From contig JAKOGI010000056.1 of assembly GCA_029747015.1 (NCBI GenBank), positions 988,501 through 1,052,500 of the forward strand: a stretch of 64,000 bases of DNA. The letters run 5' to 3'. This document shows, piece after piece, positions 32,401-43,400 of this stretch. The notes below the pieces were generated by a model that saw only the letters and a program-made list of their open reading frames with translations, did not search any database and was not told the DNA's origin. This stretch comes from Carnegiea gigantea. Taxonomy: Eukaryota; Streptophyta; Magnoliopsida; Caryophyllales; Cactaceae. Both the position numbers and the translations under genes were made by a program. Each line of letters begins with the position of its first letter. Positions within the stretch are counted from its first letter, which is position 1.

Positions 32401-32827
32401 CTGGGTTATTTTGAGTTATGTCGGTTCTTCTTCTTCTTCTTCTTTTTTTTTTTTGTGTGTGTGTCTTATTTTATTTTATTTTTCTATTCATTACATATAT
32501 ACATATTTTAGTTTAATTCATAAATAAAATTTCACAGCCTTTGGGTGCAAACTTTTGGGAATGGACATATTTTCAATTTGGCCCTTTTTGATAGTTAGGC
32601 TAATTTTTATTTTAGCGGTCATTCGAATATTTCTTGACATTTGATGGAATTATGTTGGAGTATAATAAAATCATTCTGAGGCCACATCGTCGTTTCAACC
32701 TGCAATGCACAAATACCTATACATATATATAGAAAATGCTGAATTGAAATGCGGGGTCCAACTTGATTAATTTGTAATTAAGATGATTCAGTACAATTAC
32801 AATGAAGATTAGGTTCAGGTCATTACA
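29475..32827 (-). mobile_element. Solo LTR (~3.35 kb), probably Ty3/gypsy Tekay/Del-type, minus strand
   Basis: Ends TGTAACGCCCCCAACTG and CAGGTCATTACA, with a perfect 5-bp duplication ACACA (29470-29474 and 32828-32832). There is no internal domain, primer site or coding region, hence a solo LTR. The GGGGGCGTTACA end style on the minus strand matches long chromovirus LTRs. On the minus strand an A/T-rich TATA-like region (about 32460-32520) is followed by a GAA-rich leader (about 32428-32445). A plus-strand open frame at 32105-32527 is G/C-rich LTR sequence and not credited as a gene. Confidence 0.78.
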
Positions 32828-32832
32828 ACACA

Positions 32833-34290
32833 TGAGCTAGGATTTTAGATTTGTGAGTCGTGAGTCACGTAACTTTATGTATCGACATAGTAAATGAGTG
32901 ACATAAATAGATGCATTGCATAGTTGGGGATGGGTTAGGATATGAGACTTTTTTTTTAAACGAATTACCCACGCTCAAAGTTCAAAACTCTACTCAACAA
33001 TTTATTTTTTTTTTTCCCAAAACAATTTAAGTATGGGGCAGGTATTGATATGGGACGGGTGATGCCTATACACGAACCCGTACACATACCCATAACTATT
33101 TTCAGTGGACCTATTCCATATCCATTTTTTTTCAATTTTTCGTACCCGTACCAGCCACAAATGGGGTGGGTTCGGGGCGAATTTTCGGATTCGGGTACAA
33201 CTTCTATCCCTATATCTTACTCTCCATACTGATTAACCACCACATAAATTTAAAAGAAAAATGTTTTGCCACATAGTTGGTTTTACAATAAATTTTCGTG
33301 AGATCATTTCATACAAGAATTTGTGTTTAGACTTTCACAACAAAATCTACAGAGAAAGTTTGTTTACCAACTTCAATATTGATCAGGTAAACCGCATGAG
33401 TTGTTAGCGTTAATAACTTAATATTCATTGCTATTTTTTCTTAAAATAAAAATTATTATCAGGTCTTAAGCAGTTGTTGTGTCACGCAAGAGTCCCAATT
33501 ATGCAAACCGGAATTGATATCCAATTTGTAACCACTTGGACTCAAACACTCTTGAAACCCATTAGATCTTATTTAATTGGACCCACGTCTTTTAATTTTT
33601 TGTTGGTCTTGCATGTATGGGTTGGATCTAGGACTTACTGTCAGGTAATTGATGCAAGTTTAATTGGTTTTTGAAAGTTTGGTCACATACTTAATCCCAA
33701 AAAAAAAAAAAAAAACCTATAACTCAAGTAGACATTTCTAAAAAAAGGGTACTAAAATAGTTTATTCACTCAAAAAATCAACGCCGATTCGCTTCACCCT
33801 TCAGACAGTTTGTAGTAATCGCTAACTGCTCTCACCACTCTCAATGGGGCTACTGCTAATCTCTAGTATTAACCGCTGCTATATCTGAATGCCATTTGTA
33901 ACTGTCATTAACCGTTAATGAATACTGATAATAACTAACCATTCCAAAATATTGATATATTGTTAATCGTTAATTTTAGACGTCAACCAAGAACAGCCGG
34001 TTTGACTTAATTAAACACTCCATATGTGTAATTCGTTAAAAAGCTTTCCAAAAGAGAGACCCCAAACTGCTCCCCTGACTCAGTGCGACGCCCTCACGCC
34101 CAGCAAGAAACACTGAACTGAAGACACTGCTCCTGCTGAACGTGCAGACTCTGGTAGCCCACGTCTTTATTTCTTTTACATTTTTCTAATAAAATACTTG
34201 CTTTACTTTTTTTTTTTTTAATTCCACTAATTCGTTGTTAATTAAATTTATCTGAATCTCTGGCCGAAATTGACGCTTACTGGACTCGAA
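32833..34290. other. Intergenic region upstream of the TFIIIC90-like gene
   Basis: A/T-rich, with the GGGTACGGG-type dispersed repeat at 33030-33225 and a poly-A run at 33700-33715. No gene is recognised. The last few hundred bases should contain the promoter of the gene at 34453. Confidence 0.4.
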
Positions 34291-34300
34291 CTAGGGTTTT
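34291..34300 (+). promoter_or_regulatory. telo-box-like motif in the leader of the TFIIIC90-like gene
   Basis: CTAGGGTTTT (reverse complement AAAACCCTAG) lies about 150 bases before the ATG. AAACCCTA telo-boxes are common in leaders of plant genes for translation and transcription machinery. Only the motif is seen; activity is inferred. Confidence 0.4.
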
Positions 34301-34452
34301 ACATCACTTCCCTTCTTCAATAATCTCTAGGACCTCGCCGGATTTGATCCCGGAATCTCTCTGTCTCTTCTCTCTTTTCTCTCTGTTTTCAATTTTCCCT
34401 CCAATTTCAAGCCCCAGCAACCGCAGTGTCGCCGGAATTTCGCCGGGAATCA

Positions 34453-37400
34453 ATGTCGGCGGCGGCATTTCAGGTTGCATCGCTGGTGAACCCTCCGTCA
34501 TTCCCTAATTCCGTCGTTTGGTCCGAGGACAACTTAATTGCCGTCGCTACTGGTGATATTGTCACTATTCTGGTAATGCTGAAACCTTAATTATGTCTTG
34601 GTTGATTGTTTATCATCCCTTTTCATTACCAAAGCTTTGATCTTTTTCTTAATTGAGTGTAACTTCCTCTTTTGTTGATTGTATTTTTGCTGAATTTCAG
34701 AATCCGGAGAAGCCTCATGCTCCTCGAGGTGTGATCACCGTCACTGTTGGCAAGCCTTTCCCTGTTGGGGTTATTGACAGAGCAGGTACCTTATTTTTTC
34801 ACTTCATCGTTGGCTTAATTTGAGTGTTTACACGTGTTTGTTAAGTTGGTCTTTATGATAGATCCAGAAATTTTGAAGTTGTTATTGTTTAAGAACTAAC
34901 TCAACTAAAAGTTTAAGTTGATGGTTGAAGGTCCAGGAATAGGTTTACACTCTAACACGCCCTTACGTGAATGCCCTTTGGGCTTGAAGCAATAAATCAA
35001 TATGAGGGCTGCTGAGATTCGAACTCGGGACTTCTTGCTCGGAAAGGCTCTGATACCATGTTCAAGAACCAACTAAACCAAAAGCTTAAGTTGATGGTTA
35101 AAGGTCTAGGAATAGGTCTATACTCTAACAGTTATGGGTCTATTGTTGAAGTATTGTTTATGAGTAAACCCCATGAACTAAGACTAACTCCAGTGTTCTG
35201 CATTTTATCCCTTATCCCTCTCTCTTAGATCAATGAAAAGGTTGACATGACTCCCTGATGCAAATACAATCAGGATTAGGATAAGGAAGCATATAAAAAT
35301 GATGATCAGATTTGCATAGGTATTGACAGCTCCTTTATGTTAGAAACATAGAGCATCTTTCTGGTTCATTTAGTTAATTATTTGGTATTCCTCTGGAATC
35401 TGGGATATGATCATCATGCCTTTGGTTAAGTTCCATAAAGTTTTGACAAATATTTGATGGTTTAATTTGACAACGTTAATAAATTGTGTAGATTTGCTCT
35501 CTGGCTGCTTGTTGCCAACTTGCTTATCAAGAGATCGCCAGCCCTGTGTTCGAGCACTCTCGTGGTCTCCTGCTGGATTTTCCCTTAACAGTGGGTATGA
35601 AAAATTTCTGTTGGTTGAGTTGGTTGAAGTATGATGCTGATATTTTTTATCTTCTATGGTGAGGGAACAATTTTAATGTTTACTAACTTCCCTAAAAAAC
35701 CCCATGCCAGTTGCCTACTTGCTGTTTGCTCTGTTGAAGGGCGAGTGAAGATATACCGCCAACCATATAATGAATTCCAAGCGGAATGGATAGAGGTACG
35801 CAATAAAGGGTTGGACTTGTTACATTTGGGTTTGCAGGGTGCAGTCTGTTAAGTGTGGAACGTGGAAGGGCTTGAAATCTTCCAGAGGATTGCGGTTGGG
35901 GCATTTGGCCATAATACGGATGCAACAAGTCATAGCCACACCCTAAATGCTGTCTTGGAAAAAAGGGTTGCTGGGGGGTTTTTGGGGGGGGGGGGGGGGG
36001 GGGGGCACTTGGGGTGGGGTTATACCTCAAAGGAAAGGTTAATATCTTTTTGCGTGATGGGAGAAGGTTAGAACCAGCTGCTTTCTGGGTTTGCTGACTA
36101 TTTTGGCCTGTATCTATTAGTTTCTGGTTGTTGGTTGACCAATGAAATGTCTTTTTGCTAATAAGAGATGCCATATGCTCTGTTCGAATTAGACTTACTA
36201 ACCTTGCTTGGTTATTTTCCAAAAATTGTTCTGTAGTGGTTGTTACTCATTTATATCCATTGCTTACCTAGGACAAGCAATCTGAAGAAACCCATTGCCA
36301 TATCTGTTAATGGCCTCTGTTTACAAAGCCTGTTTTTATATTAACTTTTGCACAGGATTCTCTAATAAATTGTTTATGATCGTCAGTTAATGGACATCTC
36401 AGACATTTTACATGGATATTTTGCAAAGATCCACTATGGGGAGCCTGAAGCTTCCTCATTGGCAGTATTAGATGTGAGTTAAGTTGTGCTCCTCTGTTCA
36501 TCAGAGTTTTGCGAATAAAACTTTATACCTTAAAGGTATTGTCTTTAATCATTTCGATGCCAATCCTGTTTCTTATTGTCTAGATTTCAGAAACCCGAAT
36601 CAGCGGAGAAACTGCTCCTGCTCCTGCTAAAAAAGTCTTCCCCTTACGAAAGGAAAGCAAAAGAAAAAGGGTGTACGTGTGATTCTCTGCTATACCTCCC
36701 CTCTCCGAAATGTATTTCTACATGTGCGCTAGCATGCATGTGTGCTTCAGTGGATGGGCCAAGGGGACATGCCTGCGGTCTGGCTATGTTTTTCCTGCTA
36801 AGGCCTCTCATTTGTTACTATGCCGCTGCAAAAAGCTGACTTTGCATTAGAGCTATGCAATCAATATCATAGCCTAGAATCAGACATCTGTTTCCTCATA
36901 TAAAGCTGCATAGAATATATTGTAGCTCTCGGCCTTGTCATTTGAGTGGATGCTCTACTGCAGTGAGGACATCGATATGAGAGAGTCAGTTGCTGACAAG
37001 CTTGATGCCATGGATGCTGATTCACTTTCCAACAATAATGCAGCCCATGCTGTGACTGAAATAGTCGTCTTCCCGAGCTCCTCTATGCAAAAGGGTTCAT
37101 TGGTGGAGGTAGCATATCATTTAACTGCAAATTTCCTTGGCACAATCTATCTTCACTTAATAATTTAAACGGCTTATGTGCACCTCTTGAATTCTGTAGG
37201 TCTTCCAAGTGGATGGAGGACAACACATGTGGCTTCCTGGCAAGTTACAATGCTTAGAAGGATCAAGGGCGTTGGTCCAGTTCTCTCAGACTGACGCAAA
37301 TAGTGAGTGCTTTTTTAATTTTAGTTATGTGTACTTATGGCCATCATCATATTTATTTTCGAATTGGTAATTGAATTTTCCATGTTGTCTTTGAACCTCT

Positions 37401-40400
37401 ACTTTGCACCCATCTATAGCAGCGTGTAAACAGTGGTTTGAAATGGATTCAAGAATCACTATGAGCAACCAAACTAATTATCCTAGTTTGGCTAGAGCTG
37501 ATGGGGGCTGTACACCTAAAATTCGCCCTTGCTTGAATGTGGCCCATCTTCCAGAACAGATATCATCTGCAAAGCATAATGAAATCAGTGAAATTTTAAA
37601 AGCTGGGCGACAAGTGGAAGCCTGGACTGCAGACAGGTAAGTTTGGTGAAATCCTGGAATGCTGATACTAATTGTGCTGAAAATCTAGCAATTAGGAATC
37701 GGTGCTACCATCAACTACTTTTTGGGTTTCGCTTATACGGTTATACAGCTTCATGCTTTTTTCTGATCTTCATAATCTGATTCATGATATGACGACAGTA
37801 TGCTTGCTTATGTGGCTAATTTTCTTGAAGTTTTCCACAGTATGACATAATGGTGTTTCATCTGTGAAATGTCACATAGTTGCAGGCTGTAACTTCTCCA
37901 TTTATTATAATACATCAAAAAATGGTGCAAGTGTGTAATGTTGATATGGATATTGGTCAGACTAGTTGTGCAAACTGCGAACATGTCTTCATATAACTTA
38001 CCAAGATTTGAGTAGTGTTTCTAGAATCATAATCCGACATGAATCCTCATGAATAAGATAGCTGGAAGCAATTACCTTGTGGCAAAAGGAACATTGGTTT
38101 GCTCTGTTCGTAATTTGCCTTGTAGCACTTGTGACTATCTGCCCCAGCCTTTTGGTTGTATACCTTGATCCAATATGCGCCTGCTTTTGGGACTGTCTCC
38201 TGGGTTGTTTTGGGGCTGTCATACTGGTTTGCTGTGTGAACTCGTGATCATTTCTCTCCCATAGTCACATGCTGCTCCCTTCTGCTTTGAGCAGTATTCC
38301 AGTCTCAAAGGTGTTATTTATATATTTTTTTCCTCAATTCCCAAATTTTGAGGAATAGCTTTGAGTAAGCGATGGGACAAGTGGTCTAGAAGCTTTCACA
38401 GTACCTCAACTGTGTCGCCTTTGTGAAACTGGAGGATAGTTTTGTGTAATCATAGGCAACTTTATTTCTTATTTTATTTTTTCCCTTTGGAGGATGAATT
38501 AAGATGAGATCATCTTCCCTTGGAAATGCCAAGAAAAAATGATGAATAAGTCAAGGCTTTTGATGTCTTTAAAAAAATGGTACACTAAAATATCTACAGC
38601 ACTAAATTACTGCTGTTTGTTGTTCCTACTATTAATCATCATCAGAAAAGTTTGGCTTGCTTTCACATGTCTTCCTAGCTCCTACATTCCAGCCTATACA
38701 TAGTTTTCTATAGCACCATCTGGAGAACGATTGATGGATGTATTGCTTTGTTCTCTGTTTTTTGTGTTATGATGGTCATGCTTCCACAGTAAATGTGCCG
38801 CATTCTTGTGGTGATTGTTTATTTCTCAATGTTGCTTCATGTTTGGAACATACCTGATGCAGGATAAGAGTAAATAATGGGTAGAAAGATTTAGGAAATT
38901 AGAATATTTTGATATTGGAAATCTTTTGTATTTTTTATTATTTTCTTACGTGATTTTTAAGCATATTTTAGGATAGCCAAAATAAGGATATTTAGTGATA
39001 TTTTATTAGGATTTAGTTTCCTAGTCTATTAGGAAAATATTAGGTTATATATTTTTATCCTTTTGTAGTTTGTATCTTATTATTTAGGTTTCCTAATACT
39101 AATTAGCTTCTTGATTATATAAACCCCTTTATGTAATTGAAGCAGGCAGATTATGAATAAGAATTGATATCGAATTTAAGTGAAAGTTCTTATGTGAATT
39201 TTCTAGGTGTGGGAATTGCTCTTAGAACGTCCTACGTCAATTATCCCATTTGTAGGAATTGCTCTTAGAGCGTCCTACATCAATTTGGTATAAGAGCCTT
39301 TCGATTCAATCCGCTGCCAATTCTTCTTTTTGATCCCTATTCTCATATTTCGCAAGACAGCCAAAAACAGGGGGGAAAAAAAGAAAGTTGTGACATAGCT
39401 CCATTTTCTAGATTATTTGTTTGATGTTGTTCAGATTAGCCTATAGCGACCATGACTTGGTGTGATAAACACCATCATGCACTTTTCGTGATCATACATA
39501 ACAAGCCATGGAATGTTACCATGAATGCCCTGTATCAAGTTTTCTCTCCTTTTGGGGATGTAGAAAACATAGCCAGATTTCATACAATGGGCGACTTTTA
39601 TGCTTGAGTAAATTTCATTCACCGAGAGATGCTGTGAACGCCTTTTACAAGCTTCAAGGGCGTCAAATTTATGAAGATTGCTGTGAGTTGGATCTTTATT
39701 TTGCTAGTGAGTTCATATGTGGTTATAGGCCGTATATTCCTAGCTAGATATTGGATTGTGAGCGACCTAAAACTCCAATAATACCTTTGCAGCACTTTGT
39801 AGAACACGGTTTCTGCCCAAAGGTTCTCCAGGAAACAATCAATTTCTTATTTGGAAGAGACAAATTTAAGATCCCTAGAAACACATGAAAGGGGAGTAGT
39901 CATTGAGGAAATCAAAAAGGAAACTTTTCTCGATGAGCCTACAAGAGAGCATGTCACAGGAATAGATCTAAACATGGCAATTGATGTTAAGGGCAACTCT
40001 TTTGATCAGATGAACCAAGCAACGGTTGGCATAGCTGATTGCATTAATTCTTCAGTTGAAGATAATATATAGGATCAAGCCGAAGTGAATGAGCACTCCA
40101 ATAATATTGATGAAGGCAAATTTTCCAACAATCCAAATAACAAAGAAGAGTTTCCAAGATATTTTTATCATCACAAGAATTGTTGAAAATGATGTTGGAT
40201 TTTTAATACCTAAAAAGTTCTTTCCGAAAACTGAAGTTCATCCACTGTTCCTGTGGTTATTAGCCCTTGAGAAGATTTTGAAGCATGCAATTTATAACAT
40301 CTTCAACGAAGTTGAATCAGTTCTCTCTTTCTCATTCGCAATCTGTGCTCATTTCAAAACTTGAGGTCGAGTTTTTTTCCAACGAGGGGCGAATGATGCA

Positions 40401-43400
40401 GGATAAGAGTAAAGAATGGGTAAAAAGATTTAGGAAATTAGAATATTTTGATATTGAAAATCTTTTGTATTTTTTATTATGTTCGTAGGTTTTTTATAAG
40501 CATATTTTAGGATAGCCAAAATAAGGATATTTAGTGATATTTTATTAAGATTTAGTTTTCTAGTCTATTAGGATAATATTAGGTTATATAGTTTTGTCCT
40601 TTTCTAGTTTATATCTTATTATTTTGGTTTCCTAATACTAGTTAGCTTCTTGGTTATATAAACCCCTTTATGTAATTGAAGCAGGCAAATTATGAATAAG
40701 AATTGATACCGAATTTAAGTGAAAGTTCTTATGTGAATTTTCTAGGTGTGGGAATTGCTCTTAGAGCGTCCTACATCAATACATTGTTTGAATTAAATGT
40801 GCTGAATTCTTGTGGTGATGCATTTATTTGTCAATGTTGCTGCAAGTTTGATCTTAGTAAAAAGTACAGGAAACAAAAATGTTGCTACAAGTTTGAGACA
40901 TATACCTTGTTTGAATTATATGACTCAATTTTATGAGTAATCTTTTACTGAATAGCTCTACCATATTTGCAGATGGATTGGAGGTGTTTTCATGGGTTTC
41001 TCCGATGACAATCTGTTGGTCAAATTCAGCGGTATGTTCTTGACTTGATCTAATTTTCTTTCACATTGTATGAGCAATTACAGTCTTTGCTAGATGATGC
41101 CAACTGTTATGAGTTAGTAGATGTGGTTAACGTTGTATTGATCCTATGTATGCTTTATTGCTTCATGTGAAAATATCGCATGTAGTTTGCACAAAGAAAA
41201 ATTAAGCTTCACAGTTATTTGTAAAAATTGACCGTTGGAAAAGTCACTTTGTAGATGAGAATGTCAAAGGTAAAGCAGTAAAATGTTTGCTGTCACACGC
41301 TCTTAGAAAAATAAGAATAAAATGGTTATCTCAATGTCATGGCTGTAGGAGCAATATGTCCTGACATATGCTTCCAGGTAGAAGTTTGTATACCCTGAAA
41401 ATTATTATTGTGGTTGTGGCTTTTTCCCCCCTTTCCTTTTTCTTTCCATTTTTTTCTTTTTTTTTTTTTGGGGGGGGGGGGGGGGGGGAACAGCCAGTAA
41501 GCCAAGACTTTTCTGTTGTGCTGGCTTGGTTAAATGAGCATAAAGTATCTTTTCAGTTTTTCATTCCTGCTTTGTGCTCAGGGGATGCTGCAGCTGTGAC
41601 ATTAAAACCTAGTGATGTTAGGTTGGCTCCATTATGGGTTGCAGAAGAAAAATCATGGCGTGTCACCCTCGTTAAGGTACATGTACATGAGTTCCCAGAG
41701 GTGCAGCCTCATTCCATACTGCCTTGTTTGTTAGGCTACTTTAAAGTTGTTTGTTCCCTACTAAAAAAGGGTTTGTTTTTTATTTTTAATAAAATATGTT
41801 GAATTTGGATTGAAGGTCTTCTGGAGTCTGACTGTTTGAACCAAAAAAGATCAATCTAAGCTAGTCTTCTTTTTCAGTCACTTTTTCCCTTCCAGGGCAT
41901 TGAATGAAGTAAATTATCCCTGCTGATACTGGGACCCTTAAATGGGGAAAGTAGCATGAATTAAGCTTGAAATCTGAGATAGGATTGTGAAATTGTCTTT
42001 GCAATACATTTAATTGCTTTGCTTCCGAAGGATAATATGGACTTGAGATTTGAATTCAAACCTCAACAGTTTCCACTTTTCAGAAGAATTAAAAAATTGA
42101 AAATATTAACGGCTTCTATTTTGTTTAAGTGTTTTTGCTGTCATCAGCTCATGATACTCTCAATTATTTATCAGGTAGTTGTTGATAAACATGGCATGGA
42201 GAAAGAGAATAACTCTCCTCAAATGGATTCTGCAGCTAAAGCTAGAACTAATCGCTCTAAAAGAATGCCAATCAATCGCAGCCAAGGTCTTATAACTGCA
42301 CATCAATATGCCTCGCGCTATTCTATGCTGTCGTCTGTTGTTGTTGCTTGGTCTCCGGTGCTGAAGCTTTCTGCGACTGGTGCGAATAATTCAAACGACT
42401 TCTATGCTCTATTAGCTGTTGGAGCAAAGTCGGGGGATATTGCAATATGGAGGATCCGTAGACCACTATATTACTCTATTGAGCACCATGATGATCCCAC
42501 AACTATGATCCTTGTTGGTGTGCTCAAAGCTCACAATGCATGGGTCACTGCACTGAGCTGGGGATTGCTTGCATCTGATCCTTGTCCTCGGGTTCTATTA
42601 GCTTCTGGCTCTTCTGATGGGAGGTGGGTTAACTATGGTCAATGCTGTAAGCTGTAATGCATTCGTAACTGTTATAAATTGGAATGAATTTTCAGTGTGA
42701 AGATCTGGATAGCAGATGGCCATGATCTTGAACAGTCTTCTGAAGCTAACCAGATCCCATTCTCTCTTTTCAATGAGGTGCTTCCCTCACTTTGGGACTT
42801 AAAAATTTTCATGTACAGTAGCCTCTTCAGTGTTTCATTTACTTGATTCTTGTAATCTCATTTTGAACAGGTTGCAGCTGGTGGTAATGTCCTAGTCTCA
42901 GCATTTTCTCTATTGGTGCCAGTACAATCTCCACACAAGATCCTTCTAGCTGTTGGGAAAGGATCGGGATCTCTTGACGTGTGGACATGTAATGCAAGGA
43001 CTAAGAGCTCTAAGAAAGTAGGATCTTATGAAGCGCATGTCCAAGTTGTAAGTGTCTTGTCTTTTACTGTTTTGTCCGCTGTTGTGTGTTTTAAATGAGG
43101 AAAGAAATGAACTTGTTCTTTTCCGCATTCAGGTCACAGGTTTGGCTTGGGCTTTTGATGGTCGCTGCTTGTACAGTTGCAGCCTGGTAATTGATAATAA
43201 ACTTACTATCAGAGTGTTTATTTATGACTGAATTTGGTAATTATCATCGTGAGATTTTCTCTGCAGCTCGTGACCTTCAACTTCTTGATTCCTGTTGTGG
43301 ATACTTGATGTGGATTCAAAATGCGGCTGAACCGCAACGAACGGTTGCATTGGAAAAGTTTTCGAGTTGGGCGAACCGCATTTTCATGCCGCGATATGGA

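Larger units (their letters stand above)
38855..40778 (+). mobile_element. Non-autonomous LTR retroelement (1.9 kb) carrying a PTB-like RRM fragment
   Basis: LTRs at 38855-39282 and 40394-40778 start TGATGCAGGATAAGAGTAAA and end CCTACATCA. Immediately inside the left LTR is TTTGGTATAAGAGCC, an initiator-Met-tRNA-type primer site with one change. A purine-rich GAGGGGCGAA abuts the right LTR. Flanks ATACC and ATACA match at 4 of 5 bases. The left LTR is longer because its tail (GGAATTGCTCTTAGAGCGTCC) is duplicated. The 1.1-kb interior has no gag or pol; it holds a degenerate RRM-coding fragment (39475-39745) and an Asp/Glu-rich open stretch (39851-40072). The element sits in intron 9 of the TFIIIC90-like gene, same orientation. 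Confidence 0.8.

Noticed and set aside
32105..32527. A 140-codon plus-strand open frame
   Set aside because: Lies inside the solo LTR, is G/C- and Gly-rich without a domain, and ends in a poly-T/TG tract; best seen as LTR sequence.
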